From Hyphomicrobiales bacterium (GTDB lineage: Bacteria > Pseudomonadota > Alphaproteobacteria > Rhizobiales > Rhizobiaceae), in contig UCOA01000017.1 of the NCBI GenBank assembly GCA_900474095.1, positions 1-59,104 of the forward strand: 59,104 nucleotides of DNA, in the 5' to 3' direction. Position numbers and translations under genes: made by a program. Positions 11,175 to 20,373 of this stretch are shown here, piece after piece (the first letter of the stretch is position 1; every line of letters begins with the position of its first letter). The notes beneath the pieces are model-generated. The model had not been told where the DNA came from and ran no database searches. It saw only the letters and a program-made list of their open reading frames with translations.

Positions 11175-11993
11175 ATGTCGCAAACATCCGGTCTGATGGA
11201 AGGCAAACGCGGCCTTATCATGGGCGTCGCAAACAACCGGTCGATCGCATGGGGTATTGCCAGGGCAATTCATGCGCAGGGCGGTGAACTGGCTTTCACC
11301 TACCAAGGCGACGCCTTGAAGAAGCGGGTAGAACCTCTGGCTGAGGAACTCGGCGCCGTCATGGCCGGCCATTGCGATGTCAGTGACGAATCCACGATCG
11401 ATGCTGTGTTCGACCACCTCGAAAAACTGTGGGGAAAGATCGATTTCGTCGTGCATGCGATCGGCTTTTCCGACAAGGACGAACTGACCGGCCGCTATGT
11501 CGATACGTCGGCAGCGAACTTCGCGATGACGATGCAGATTTCCGTCTATTCCTTCACTGCCGTCGCTCGACGTGCGGAAAAGCTGATGACCGATGGCGGC
11601 TCTATGCTGACGATGACCTACTACGGTGCCGAAAAGGTCATGCCGAACTACAACGTCATGGGCGTTGCCAAGGCAGCCCTCGAAGCCAGCGTTAAATATC
11701 TGGCTGTCGACCTCGGCCCGAAGAACATCCGCGTGAACGCGATTTCCGCCGGCCCGATAAAGACGCTGGCCGCTTCCGGCATTGGCGACTTCCGCTATAT
11801 CCTCAAGTGGAACGAGTATAACGCACCGCTGCGCCGCACCGTCACTATCGAGGAAGTCGGCGATGTCGGCCTCTACATGCTGTCCGATCTCTCCCGTTCG
11901 GTAACCGGCGAAGTGCATCACGCCGACAGCGGCTATCACGTCGTTGGCATGAAGGCCGTCGATGCGCCCGACATCGCGGTCATCAAGGACTGA
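11175..11993 (+). CDS. fabI: Enoyl-[acyl-carrier-protein] reductase (NADH)
   Basis: A 272-residue short-chain dehydrogenase-like enzyme that performs the last reduction of each fatty-acid elongation cycle. FabI features: the nucleotide-binding start GKRGLIMGVANNRSIAWGIA, the catalytic Y159-x6-K166 in YNVMGVAKAALEASVKYLA, and GPIKTLAASGI. This is the target class of triclosan and isoniazid-like inhibitors. A G-rich stretch lies upstream of the ATG. The next gene starts 91 bp downstream after a GC-rich hairpin (CCGGGGCT/AGCCCCGG, 12011-12040) that lacks a T tract. Rhizobia often carry two FabI copies; only this one is in the window. Confidence 0.96.
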   Translation: MSQTSGLMEGKRGLIMGVANNRSIAWGIARAIHAQGGELAFTYQGDALKKRVEPLAEELGAVMAGHCDVSDESTIDAVFDHLEKLWGKIDFVVHAIGFSDKDELTGRYVDTSAANFAMTMQISVYSFTAVARRAEKLMTDGGSMLTMTYYGAEKVMPNYNVMGVAKAALEASVKYLAVDLGPKNIRVNAISAGPIKTLAASGIGDFRYILKWNEYNAPLRRTVTIEEVGDVGLYMLSDLSRSVTGEVHHADSGYHVVGMKAVDAPDIAVIKD

Positions 11994-12084
11994 CGCGACA
12001 TGAACGAATTCCGGGGCTCGGCGCAGGCTTGAAGCCCCGGTCCGTCCTGCGTAGAAATTGCATACCCTGCCCCGGAGTTAATCC

Positions 12085-12669
12085 GTGCTCATTTACATGA
12101 TCCGTCACGGACAGACCGACTGGAATGCGCAGATCCGCCTCCAGGGCCAGAAGGACATCCCCCTCAACGACACCGGCAGGCGGCAAGCGAGCGGCAATGG
12201 CCGCGCGCTTCTTTCGCTTCTCGGCAGGAAAGCGGAAAATTTCGATTTCGTCGCAAGCCCGCTTCATCGCACCCGCGAAACCATGGAACTGGCGCGCGAA
12301 GCCATGGGCCTTCCCCGCTCCGGCTACCGTACGGATGAGAGGCTGAAAGAAGTCTCCTTCGGCGATTGGGAAGGTTACACGCTGGCGGAGTTGGAGCTGG
12401 AAATGCCGGAGCGCGTGGCCGAGCGCGAACTGTCGAAATGGGATTTCATTCCACCGGGGGCCGACGCCGAGAGCTACGAAATCCTCTCCTGGCGCGTCGG
12501 TGCCTGGCTCTCCAGCGTTTCCCAACCCACGATCTGCGTCAGCCATGGCGGCGTGATCCGCACGCTGTTCAAGATGTGCGGCGCCATGGATGCGGAGGAA
12601 GCGGCGCTTGGCGCCATCCCCCAGGACAGGATCTTGAAGATTGAAAACGGCGCGATCGGCTGGCTTTGA
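12085..12669 (+). CDS. Histidine phosphatase family protein (phosphoglycerate mutase-like)
   Basis: A 194-residue branch-1 histidine phosphatase. The phosphohistidine motif is IRHGQTDWN near residue 7, followed by SPLHRTRET, the acid-base glutamate segment LKEVSFGDWEG and the second histidine in CVSHGGVIRTLF. Family members are cofactor-dependent mutases or small-molecule phosphatases; the substrate is not evident. The GTG start at 12085 has GGAG 8 nt upstream. Confidence 0.88.
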   Translation: MLIYMIRHGQTDWNAQIRLQGQKDIPLNDTGRRQASGNGRALLSLLGRKAENFDFVASPLHRTRETMELAREAMGLPRSGYRTDERLKEVSFGDWEGYTLAELELEMPERVAERELSKWDFIPPGADAESYEILSWRVGAWLSSVSQPTICVSHGGVIRTLFKMCGAMDAEEAALGAIPQDRILKIENGAIGWL

Positions 12670-12723
12670 GAAAGCCATCGCCATTACCGCGGAGGCCTCG
12701 GACCACGACGGACGTGACGAGAA

Positions 12724-13020
12724 TTACTGAACAATTTCCAGATCGTTGATGACACGCTTGCCATCCACTTCGGTGTAGAACACCAAGACCTTGACGCCTT
12801 CCTTGAGGCCATCGAAATTGAATTCCTCAGGCGCCTGGTAGCTCTTGCCGTCATCCAGGGAAAGGCTCAGCTTGTCGGTATCGACGCTGGTGATCACAGC
12901 TTCGACATCCGCACTTTCGGCAAAGGCAGCGAGTGGCGAAAAGAACCCGGCTGCGACCATCAATGCAGCAACGACGAAACGCATCATTCTTGCCCTCTTC
13001 AGTGATTCATTCAATTTCAT
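12724..13020 (-). CDS. DUF1344 secreted small protein
   Basis: A 98-residue protein with a signal peptide (positively charged start, hydrophobic VVAALMVAAGFFSPLAAFA) and a compact beta-type domain (EAVITSVDTDKLSLSLDDGKSY to the end) typical of DUF1344. Predicted periplasmic; function unknown. Start choice is uncertain: the ATG at 13020 is listed, but a GTG at 13029 has the better Shine-Dalgarno (AGGGG, 8 nt). It is divergent from the GGDEF-EAL gene. Confidence 0.8.
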   Translation of the reverse strand: MKLNESLKRARMMRFVVAALMVAAGFFSPLAAFAESADVEAVITSVDTDKLSLSLDDGKSYQAPEEFNFDGLKEGVKVLVFYTEVDGKRVINDLEIVQ

Positions 13021-13235
13021 ACTGCTCACTGTTTGACCCCTGATTGTGGCAAAAATCGCCCGTTGCCATGACTTTTACAAGTTTGGCCGGTCGGTAATTT
13101 TCGTGGCCACCAAATCGTGACCGACGTACACCATCCGATCGGCGAAGCGCGAATTTGATAGCAGGATCAGCCTCTAAAGCCAATCTTAAGACTCCATGTT
13201 TACGGTCACGCCGGGGAATATGGGATTCTTGAACG

Positions 13236-15953
13236 TTGACCAAAAGCGCTACAATCCGTCACCGCGCCTTTACGCTCGCGAGGCTGGCGAAACCGTCGCT
13301 TTTTCCCGCCGTCATCGCTGCTGCCGTCGTCTTCACCGGCGGCTATCTCTTCAAGGAGCAGAACCGTCAAAACTTCCACAGCGAACTGAGGAGCAATGTC
13401 GAGAGCGAGCTCAATCTGACCTCCACCCGGCTGCAGAGCGAAATCAACAACAACATCACCGCCCTTCGCGGCATTGCCAATAATTTCGCCATCGCCCCCG
13501 ACATGCCGCAACCGGTTTTCGACCAGTTGGCATCCAAGCTGCTCCTGCAGAACCCCCAGATGGTGCGAGTCAGCGCCGCTCCCGACGCTGTTATCCGCAT
13601 GACCTTTCCGCTTTTCGGAAACGAGCGGATGATCGGCACCGACTTCAAGAAGTTCCGCTCCTCCAGGATCGCCGTCGATCGCGCGCAATCGAGGGCGAAG
13701 CCGATCATCGCCGGTCCCGTGCGCCTTCCGAGCGGCCGCACAGGCTTCAACCTCTTCTCCCCCGTCTTCACCAAGACCGAGGGCGGCACGGGAGCCTTCT
13801 GGGGCTTCATGGAAGCCGTGATCGACGAAGAGGAGATCTATAACAACGCGCGGCTTCTTCATGACGGCGAGCACGAAGACGAAAACGACTACGGGCACCG
13901 GCATTTCGATATTCAGCTGGCGATCCGCGACGTCTCGGTGAAGAACAATATTCAGGATGCCTTTTTCGGCGATACCGACATCTTCGAAAAGGCGCCGGTC
14001 ATTCGCCAGCTCCACCTTCCCGGCGGCACCTGGGAACTTGCAGGGATCCCGGCCGGCGGATGGGCACAGGAGCCGGACAACAGTACCTGGCTGGACATCA
14101 CCATTCTCGTCGCTGCCGCGATCATCATCATTCCGATTTTGCTGACCGGCGGCCTCGTCAACGAACGCCAGCGCAATATTGCCACGCTGCGGTCCCGCGA
14201 ACGGGAACTTCTGACCGTATCGCATCGGCTCAATCTGGCGCTCGAATCCTCCAAGATCGGCATTTGGGAGATCGACCTCGACACGCAGCAGCGTTCCTGG
14301 GACAAGCGAATGTACCATCTACACGGCTTGCCGCCCGGCGACGGCGCACCAGGCTACGCCGATTGGCGGCGGACTGTTCATTTCGACGACATCACCTCAG
14401 CCTCGCTCACCTTGTTCAAGGCGCTGGACGAAGACCTCGAATACCGTTCGCAATATCGCATCGTCATGCCGGACGACGGCGTGCGCCATATACGCAACGT
14501 CGGCTCGACCCATACCGGCGCCGACGGCAAGGCGAAGATTACCGGGATCAGCTGGGACGTCACCGACGACGTCTTGATGACCGAGCAGCTCAGGACGGCA
14601 AAGGCCATGGCGGAAGCCAAGAACGGCGAGCTCGCCGAGGCCAAGGACCGCATCGAGCATAATGCGTTGCACGATCCGCTGACCGGGCTCGGCAATCGCC
14701 GCATGCTCGACAAGGAACTGGAAACGCTGTCGGCCGCGCGCAAGGATGGCCTGCAGAACATCGCCATCCTGCATATCGACCTCGACCGTTTCAAACAGAT
14801 CAACGACACGCTTGGTCATGCGGCCGGCGACGCGATGCTGGTGCATGCATCGAAAATCCTCCGCTCCAATGTGCGAGCAGGCGACATGGTGGCCCGCATC
14901 GGCGGCGACGAGTTCGTCGTCCTGGTCGCCGACCCACCGGGCAAGGAGTCTCTCTCGATCCTTTCGGAACGCATTATCGCGGAGATGCGCCAGCCGGTCG
15001 ACTACGATGGCTTTCCCTGCCGCTTCGGCGTCTCGATCGGCATCGCGCTTGCCGGCGACATGGCGATCGACGAACGGCAACTTCTGGTCAATGCCGATAT
15101 CGCGCTCTACCGGGCCAAGGAAAACGGCCGCAATCGCTGCGAATTCTTCACCGACGCGCTGCAGGCGGAAATCATCACCACCAAGCGTATCGCCGACGAA
15201 ATCCTCGAAGGCATCGAGAAGAACCAGTTCGTCGCCTGGTATCAGCCGCAATTCGAGGCAGGGACCCTGCGTCTTTCCGGCGTCGAAGCGCTGATCCGCT
15301 GGAACCATCCGCGCGACGGCGTTCTGACGCCGGACAAGTTCCTCGAGATCGCCGAAGAACTCAATGTCGTCGCCACGCTCGACCGGATCGTCCTCGACCG
15401 GGCGCTGATCGATGCAATGCGCTGGGCTGCGATGGGCATCGACGTGCCGAAGGTCTCCGTCAACGTCTCGGCCAAGCGATTGAGCGACGACACGCTCTTG
15501 AATTCGCTGCAGGGCCTTTCGTTCAAGCCGGGCCAGCTCTCCTTCGAACTGGTGGAATCGATTTTCCTCGATGAGAGCGACGACATCGTCACCGCCAATA
15601 TCGAGGGCATCAAGAAGCTCGGCATCGATATCGAGATCGACGACTTCGGTACCGGCCACACCTCGATCGTCAGCCTTTTGAAGATCAAGCCGAAGCGGCT
15701 GAAGATCGACCGGCAGCTCGTCGCTCCTATTCTGAACGCCCGCAGCGAGCAGGCGCTGATCCGCTCGATCATCGAGATCGGCCGCTCGCTCGGCATCGAA
15801 ACCGTGGCCGAAGGCGTGGAGACGATGGCGCATGCGGAAATGCTCGGGCTGCTCGGTTGCGATCTGCTGCAGGGCTATGCCTTCGCCAAGCCGCTCACCT
15901 TCGAGAAATTCGCCGCATTCGCCACCACCGAAGCGCTGCAACTGGCGTCCTGA
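13236..15953 (+). CDS. CHASE-PAS-GGDEF-EAL bifunctional cyclic-di-GMP enzyme
   Basis: A 905-residue inner-membrane signalling protein. An N-terminal helix (SLFPAVIAAAVVFTGGYLF) and a second near residue 290 bracket a periplasmic CHASE sensor domain; a PAS domain follows (about 330-450), then a GGDEF domain with intact RIGGDEF (GGDEF at 556) and an inhibitory I-site RAGD five residues before it. The EAL domain has EALIRW at 684, VNVSAKRL, ELVES, DDFGTGHTS and AEGVET. Both diguanylate cyclase and phosphodiesterase motifs look complete, so net activity depends on signal. The start is a TTG with GGGA about 10 nt upstream; no better in-frame start is seen. Confidence 0.93.
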   Translation: MTKSATIRHRAFTLARLAKPSLFPAVIAAAVVFTGGYLFKEQNRQNFHSELRSNVESELNLTSTRLQSEINNNITALRGIANNFAIAPDMPQPVFDQLASKLLLQNPQMVRVSAAPDAVIRMTFPLFGNERMIGTDFKKFRSSRIAVDRAQSRAKPIIAGPVRLPSGRTGFNLFSPVFTKTEGGTGAFWGFMEAVIDEEEIYNNARLLHDGEHEDENDYGHRHFDIQLAIRDVSVKNNIQDAFFGDTDIFEKAPVIRQLHLPGGTWELAGIPAGGWAQEPDNSTWLDITILVAAAIIIIPILLTGGLVNERQRNIATLRSRERELLTVSHRLNLALESSKIGIWEIDLDTQQRSWDKRMYHLHGLPPGDGAPGYADWRRTVHFDDITSASLTLFKALDEDLEYRSQYRIVMPDDGVRHIRNVGSTHTGADGKAKITGISWDVTDDVLMTEQLRTAKAMAEAKNGELAEAKDRIEHNALHDPLTGLGNRRMLDKELETLSAARKDGLQNIAILHIDLDRFKQINDTLGHAAGDAMLVHASKILRSNVRAGDMVARIGGDEFVVLVADPPGKESLSILSERIIAEMRQPVDYDGFPCRFGVSIGIALAGDMAIDERQLLVNADIALYRAKENGRNRCEFFTDALQAEIITTKRIADEILEGIEKNQFVAWYQPQFEAGTLRLSGVEALIRWNHPRDGVLTPDKFLEIAEELNVVATLDRIVLDRALIDAMRWAAMGIDVPKVSVNVSAKRLSDDTLLNSLQGLSFKPGQLSFELVESIFLDESDDIVTANIEGIKKLGIDIEIDDFGTGHTSIVSLLKIKPKRLKIDRQLVAPILNARSEQALIRSIIEIGRSLGIETVAEGVETMAHAEMLGLLGCDLLQGYAFAKPLTFEKFAAFATTEALQLAS

Positions 15954-16111
15954 TCGTTGCTTCCCTGACGAGACACACTGTTCACGCAGCAATTGCCATA
16001 TTTTGCCAGAAAGGTTTTCCCTTTCCTGCATTTTCGCACTAATAGTCACGGCCGAATGAATGTCGCATGCAGGCGCTTTGAACGCCGGCGGTTTACACAT
16101 CGGTTCTGGAC

Positions 16112-17209
16112 ATGTCGCACAACACCTTCGGTCATCTTTTCCGCGTCACCACCTGGGGCGAAAGCCATGGGGTCGCGCTCGGCTGCGTCATCGACGGCTG
16201 CCCGCCCGGCATCCGCTTCACGCTTTCCGAACTGCAGGCCTGGCTCGACAAGCGCAAGCCCGGTCAGTCCCGCTTCGTCACCCAGCGCCGCGAGGACGAT
16301 CTGGTCAAGGTTCTTTCCGGCGTCATGATGGACGCTGATGGCGAGACGATGATCACCACCGGCACGCCGGTCTCGATGATGATCGAGAATACCGACCAAC
16401 GCTCCAAGGACTATTCCGAAATCGCCAAGAGCTACCGGCCGGGACACGCCGACTACACCTATGACCTCAAATACGGCATTCGCGACTATCGCGGCGGCGG
16501 GCGTTCGTCGGCCCGTGAGACGGCGGCGCGCGTGGCGGCCGGCGGCCTTGCCCGCAAGGTCGTGCCGGGACTTCTGGTGCGCGGCGCACTGGTGCAGATC
16601 GGCAAGCACAGGATCAACCGCGACAACTGGGACTGGAACGAAGTAGGCAACAACCCCTTTTTCGCCCCCGATCCGGCGATTGTTCCTGTCTGGGAAGAGT
16701 ATCTCGATGGCATCCGCAAGGCCGGCTCCTCGGTCGGTGCCGTCGTCGAGGTGGTGGCCGACGGCGTTCCGGCCGGCATCGGTGCGCCGATCTATGCCAA
16801 GCTCGACCAGGACATTGCCTCCAACCTGATGTCGATCAATGCCGTCAAGGGCGTCGAGATCGGCAACGGTTTTGGCGCGGCCGAAATCACCGGCGAGGAA
16901 AACGCCGACGAGATGCGCATGGGCAATGACGGCAAGCCGATCTTCCTGTCGAACCATGCCGGCGGCATCCTGGGCGGCATTTCGACCGGCCAGCCAGTGA
17001 TCGCCCGCTTCGCCATCAAGCCGACCTCGTCCATCCTGACCCAGCGCCAGTCGATCGATGCGGACGGCAACAATGTCGATGTCCGCACCAAGGGCCGCCA
17101 CGACCCCTGTGTCGGTATCCGCGCCGTGCCGATCGGCGAGGCCATGCTCGCCTGCACGATCGCCGATCACTATCTGCGCGACCGTGGCCAGACTGGCCGG
17201 CTGAAATGA
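16112..17209 (+). CDS. aroC: Chorismate synthase
   Basis: A 365-residue FMNH2-dependent enzyme that converts 5-enolpyruvylshikimate 3-phosphate to chorismate, the branch point for aromatic amino acids, folate and ubiquinone. Signature blocks: [18 protein letters not shown] at the N-terminus, [37 protein letters not shown] in two steps, and RGRHDPC-type [19 protein letters not shown] near the C-terminus. Full family length. ribB follows 34 bp later, so the two are probably cotranscribed. Confidence 0.97.
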   Translation: MSHNTFGHLFRVTTWGESHGVALGCVIDGCPPGIRFTLSELQAWLDKRKPGQSRFVTQRREDDLVKVLSGVMMDADGETMITTGTPVSMMIENTDQRSKDYSEIAKSYRPGHADYTYDLKYGIRDYRGGGRSSARETAARVAAGGLARKVVPGLLVRGALVQIGKHRINRDNWDWNEVGNNPFFAPDPAIVPVWEEYLDGIRKAGSSVGAVVEVVADGVPAGIGAPIYAKLDQDIASNLMSINAVKGVEIGNGFGAAEITGEENADEMRMGNDGKPIFLSNHAGGILGGISTGQPVIARFAIKPTSSILTQRQSIDADGNNVDVRTKGRHDPCVGIRAVPIGEAMLACTIADHYLRDRGQTGRLK

Positions 17210-17243
17210 CCCGCCGCCTCAAGTAACTTCAAGGAAGAAACCC

Positions 17244-18344
17244 ATGCCCTTTGACCAGAAGCGCGTTGCCGATGCCATCCGGGCCTTCGAGGCCGGCGAG
17301 ATCGTCGTCGTCATCGACGACGACGGCCGCGAGAACGAAGGCGACCTGATCGTAGCCGCCGTTCACTGCACGCCGGAAAAGATGGCCTTCATCGTCCGCC
17401 ATACCTCGGGCATCGTCTGCGCGCCGATGCCGAGGCAAGAGGCCAAGCGCCTCAACCTCAACGCCATGGTGGCGGAAAACGATTCGGCCCATACGACGGC
17501 CTTCACCGTGTCCATCGACTTCAAGCATGGCACGACGACCGGCATATCGGCCGACGACCGGACGCTGACGGTGCGCAACCTCGCCAATCCGAATGTCGGC
17601 GCGGCCGATTTCACGCGTCCCGGCCATATTTTTCCGCTGGTCGCCCGCGAAGGCGGCGTATTGATGCGCTCTGGTCACACGGAAGCCGCGGTCGATCTCT
17701 GCAAGCTCGCCAGCCTGCCGCCGATCGGCGTCATCTGCGAACTGGTCAACGACGACGGCACCGTCACGCGCGGCCCGCAGGTCACTGAATTTGCGGAAAA
17801 ACATGGCTTGAAGCTGGTTTCCGTCGCCGATCTCATTGCCTACCGCCAGCGCAAGGAAACCCTGATCCAGCTCGAGACGACGTTCGACGTCGACACGCCG
17901 TATGGCAAGGCGAAGGCCCATGCCTATTCGCTCCCGTGGGACCCGATGCAGCACCTTGCGGTGGTCTTCGGCGACATCCGCGACGGCGTCGACATTCCGG
18001 TGCGGCTGCATCTGGAAAACGTGGCGGCGGATGTTTTCGGCAAGGATTGCCAGCTCGACGAGATCATGAAACGCATGGCCGAACAGGGCCGCGGCGCCAT
18101 CGTCTACCTGCGCGAGGGATCCGTCGGCGTCGGTGCCTCGCAGACTGCCCGCAAGGGCAAACATGACGGCGAAGGCCATGACGAGGCGCAGGCGCGCGAA
18201 AGCGAATGGCTGGAAATCGGCCTTGGCGCGCAGATTCTGAAAGATCTCGGCATCACCTCGATCAAGCTGATCTCGTCGCGCGAGCGCCACTATGTCGGCC
18301 TCGAAGGTTTTGGCATCCAGATCGCGGCGACGGAGATTTTGTAA
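17244..18344 (+). CDS. ribB: 3,4-dihydroxy-2-butanone-4-phosphate synthase with decayed GTP cyclohydrolase II domain
   Basis: A 366-residue protein. Residues 1-205 are a complete DHBP synthase (DDDGRENEGDLIVAA, HTSGIVCAPM, TRPGHIFPL, GHTEAAVDL), which makes the four-carbon riboflavin precursor from ribulose 5-phosphate. Residues 206-366 look like GTP cyclohydrolase II (RibA), but the zinc cysteines are lost: the region reads RLHLENVAADVFGKDCQLDE where active enzymes have the HSECLTGD and RCDCG motifs. So this half cannot bind zinc normally and is unlikely to open GTP. RBS AAGGAAG precedes the ATG. A terminator follows. In S. meliloti a similar protein has been tied to flavin handling (recalled). 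Confidence 0.93.
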   Translation: MPFDQKRVADAIRAFEAGEIVVVIDDDGRENEGDLIVAAVHCTPEKMAFIVRHTSGIVCAPMPRQEAKRLNLNAMVAENDSAHTTAFTVSIDFKHGTTTGISADDRTLTVRNLANPNVGAADFTRPGHIFPLVAREGGVLMRSGHTEAAVDLCKLASLPPIGVICELVNDDGTVTRGPQVTEFAEKHGLKLVSVADLIAYRQRKETLIQLETTFDVDTPYGKAKAHAYSLPWDPMQHLAVVFGDIRDGVDIPVRLHLENVAADVFGKDCQLDEIMKRMAEQGRGAIVYLREGSVGVGASQTARKGKHDGEGHDEAQARESEWLEIGLGAQILKDLGITSIKLISSRERHYVGLEGFGIQIAATEIL

Positions 18345-18360
18345 ACGCGCGGCAATAGGG

Positions 18361-18390
18361 GGCACCGGCTGTTCGTGCCGGTGTCTTTTT
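18361..18390 (+). terminator. Intrinsic terminator after ribB
   Basis: Stem GGCACCGGC/GTGCCGGTGTC core (CACCGGC at 18363-18369 with GCCGGTG at 18377-18383, extended by a G-T and a G-C pair), 7-base loop, then CTTTTT. It lies 16 bp past the ribB stop. Confidence 0.8.
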
Positions 18391-18599
18391 ACCGTGACAG
18401 CACACTTCGGTGCGGCCCTTTAACCGAGAGGCGTCGGAGCTCGCACCTCGACCAATCCCGGTCAGGCGCGAACTCACCTGCTCCGCTTGCTCCATCGGCC
18501 AGCGGAAAGCATCTAATCTGAATCTGGTATTTTCCAGAAACGAAACCCGCCTGCAATAGTTGACCGCCTCTTGCGGGATGGCTTGCCGAGCAACCAAAC

Positions 18600-18866
18600 T
18601 CATGATTCGACAAGGATCACGATGGACTCCGGCACCACGCCATCATAAGCCATCGCTTCAGCAGCTGCCGTGCTCTCCAGCGCCTTCTTGACGACGTCCA
18701 TGTCCGGAACGTCCATAAGAACGGCAACCCGTGTCGCATCCTGCGCGTCAACGAATGTTCGAATGTTGGTCACGCCAAGTGGACCAAATAACTCTTTGCG
18801 CTTCGGCGATTTGAGCCAATGTTCGGCACCCTTTGTGATGCTGTGGTAGGCAACAATTGTCGGCAT
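18600..18866 (-). CDS. Conserved hypothetical protein, 88 aa
   Basis: Starts MPTIVAYHSITKGAEHWLKS. The pattern of two alternating hydrophobic strands and helices (TRVAVLMDVPDMDVVKKALE) suggests a small ferredoxin-like alpha-beta barrel fold of about 90 residues. No catalytic motif is seen and I do not recognise the family. The ATG at 18866 has GGGAGGA about 5 nt upstream, a strong ribosome-binding site, so expression is likely. It lies alone between ribB (convergent) and the VOC gene. Confidence 0.65.
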   Translation of the reverse strand: MPTIVAYHSITKGAEHWLKSPKRKELFGPLGVTNIRTFVDAQDATRVAVLMDVPDMDVVKKALESTAAAEAMAYDGVVPESIVILVES

Positions 18867-19085
18867 TGTATCCTCCCTCTTGCGACGTGAATGTCCGGCG
18901 TCAACCAAGTGCCAAAATCCGTCCACGTCGATTCACGGAACGCCCTATAACTTGGACTGTCAAGCAGCGTCAGGGGCGCAACGGTTTAGAAACAACGATG
19001 GCCAAGACGGGCCGCTTCCCTTGAAGTACAGCCGCGTCCGGCGGCCGTTTGGCGCGAGCGGACAGTTGGTCAACGACTGGAAGGC

Positions 19086-19166
19086 TCACCTGCAGATCAT
19101 GGAAGCTGGCGCCGCATTGAAGGCCCCCTCGACCTCTTCGAGCGTTTTCAGGTCCGCCGCACTCAT
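19086..19166 (-). pseudogene. Short coupled reading frame, possible gene remnant
   Basis: An ATG overlaps the stop of the VOC gene as ATGA, the usual sign of translational coupling. The frame begins MSAADLKTLEEVEGAFNAA and stops after 26 residues. A shift of frame at that point would continue for about 45 more residues without a stop, so this may be the decayed second gene of the VOC operon. I cannot name a family. Confidence 0.25.
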
Positions 19167-19612
19167 GCGGATGTCCCCCCGTTCCAGCGCCGCTGCATCT
19201 CTTCCGGGCTGACTTTCTCGATGGTCTGCGAAAGCATCCAGCGATGGCCGTATGGGTCGAGAATCTGCGCCACCCGCTCACCAAAACTCTGGTCCGTCGC
19301 CGGGCGCAGCAACGTCGCCCCGGCCGACAGGGCTTTCGCGACCGCCTCATCGGTCGAATTGGTATCGACGTGGAAGGTGACCGGCGATCCGCCGATCGTA
19401 TCTGGAGAGAGGGCACCGAAGTCCGGATATTCGTCCGCCAGCATCATCAGCGTCTCCCCGAACCGCAGCTCGGCGTGGCCGACGCGCCCATCCGATGGAT
19501 CGGTCATGCGGAAGATTTCCGTGGCGCCAAACGCCTCCTTGTAGAAGTCGATTGCTCGCGCAGCATCCTTGACGACGAAATAGGCGCTCACCTTTCTTGC
19601 AGAACTCGACAT
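19163..19612 (-). CDS. VOC (glyoxalase/bleomycin-resistance) superfamily protein
   Basis: A 149-residue PhnB/YcgJ-like member. It has paired beta-alpha-beta-beta-beta modules: SAYFVVKDAARAIDFYKEAF, then VGHAELRFGETLMMLADEYP, and in the second half VTFHVDTNSTDEAVAKALSAG to LDPYGHRWML. Such proteins bind metals or sequester hydrophobic compounds; the substrate is unknown. GGAGGAAGG lies just before the ATG. It is divergent from the tetR gene with a shared operator between, so it is the likely target of that repressor. Confidence 0.85.
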   Translation of the reverse strand: MSSSARKVSAYFVVKDAARAIDFYKEAFGATEIFRMTDPSDGRVGHAELRFGETLMMLADEYPDFGALSPDTIGGSPVTFHVDTNSTDEAVAKALSAGATLLRPATDQSFGERVAQILDPYGHRWMLSQTIEKVSPEEMQRRWNGGTSA

Positions 19613-19640
19613 GGCCTTCCTCCTTGACTGGGGTATATAT

Positions 19641-19663
19641 TAACGTTACGTATCGTAATGTTA
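19641..19663. promoter_or_regulatory. TetR-type operator between VOC gene and tetR
   Basis: TAACGTTACG-TAT-CGTAATGTTA: a 10-bp inverted repeat with one mismatch around a 3-bp centre. Its last base is the A of the tetR start codon and its left end is 28 bp from the VOC start, so a bound repressor would cover both starts. Confidence 0.65.
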
Positions 19664-20262
19664 TGAGTCAAGACAATAACGCAGCACCGAAGCGTGGACG
19701 ACCGCCGAGTACGGCCGCCCGTAGCCGCGCCCTTACGGCCGCCCACGAAATTCTGATGGCCGAAGGCTTCGGTCGTTTGACGATCGAGGCTGTTGCCGCA
19801 CGGTCCGGCGTCGGCAAGCCGACGATCTATCGCAACTGGACCAATGCGCAGGAGCTGGCGATGGCCGCCCTGCTGGTCAATCCGCTGCCAGGAACCGAGG
19901 CCGAGGGAGCCACCGCGCAGGCTGCCCTCAGCGCACAGATGCGCGGGCTGGTGACTGCCTTTGCGAGCACACGCGGGCGGCAAATCACCATGGCGCTGGC
20001 GGCCGCGGACCCGGAAAGCGAATTCACCAAGGCGTTCCGCAACCAGGTGATCCTTTCCAGCAGGAACGCCGGCCGCACCATCCTGGACGAGGCACTGGCG
20101 CGTGGAGAAATCACCCCGCCCCCTGATCTTGAGGCCCTCCTCGACATGATCTACGGACCCGTCTTCTTCCGGCTGCTGGTCGGGCATCGCCCCATCTCGC
20201 CGGAGTTCGGCGACGCGATCGTCGAGACCGCCTTGCGGGCCATTGCGCCGCCAGGCCGGTGA
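19663..20262 (+). CDS. TetR/AcrR family transcriptional regulator
   Basis: A 199-residue repressor-type protein. A basic tail (PKRGRPPSTAARSRA) leads into the TetR helix-turn-helix (HEILMAEGFGRLTIEAVAARSGVGKPTIYRNWTNAQELAMAAL), followed by a helical ligand-binding domain ending with the TetR_C pattern EALLDMIYGPVFFRLLVGH. The start ATG lacks a visible Shine-Dalgarno and overlaps the operator, so autoregulation and possibly leaderless translation are likely. The divergent VOC gene is the probable target. Confidence 0.88.
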   Translation: MSQDNNAAPKRGRPPSTAARSRALTAAHEILMAEGFGRLTIEAVAARSGVGKPTIYRNWTNAQELAMAALLVNPLPGTEAEGATAQAALSAQMRGLVTAFASTRGRQITMALAAADPESEFTKAFRNQVILSSRNAGRTILDEALARGEITPPPDLEALLDMIYGPVFFRLLVGHRPISPEFGDAIVETALRAIAPPGR

Positions 20263-20373
20263 AACCGGGTGAATCGCGGCGACTGAGATTTGGGTGGGCT
20301 GGCACCACGCTGAATTGCCCGACAGCCGGGTGCAGCACTGCAATTCTGCAGATCGATGCTCTCGCCGAAACGC

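Noticed and set aside
12011..12040. GC-rich hairpin after fabI
   Set aside because: An 8-bp stem but no T tract, so not called a terminator.
14397..16100. 567-codon open frame antisense to the GGDEF-EAL gene
   Set aside because: A mirror of a well supported coding strand; no domain, poor residue composition.
18262..18603. Minus-strand frame starting as ATGA at the stop of the 88-aa protein
   Set aside because: It runs back through the ribB terminator and the ribB 3' end, and its residues look like a shadow. Coupling overlap alone was not enough.
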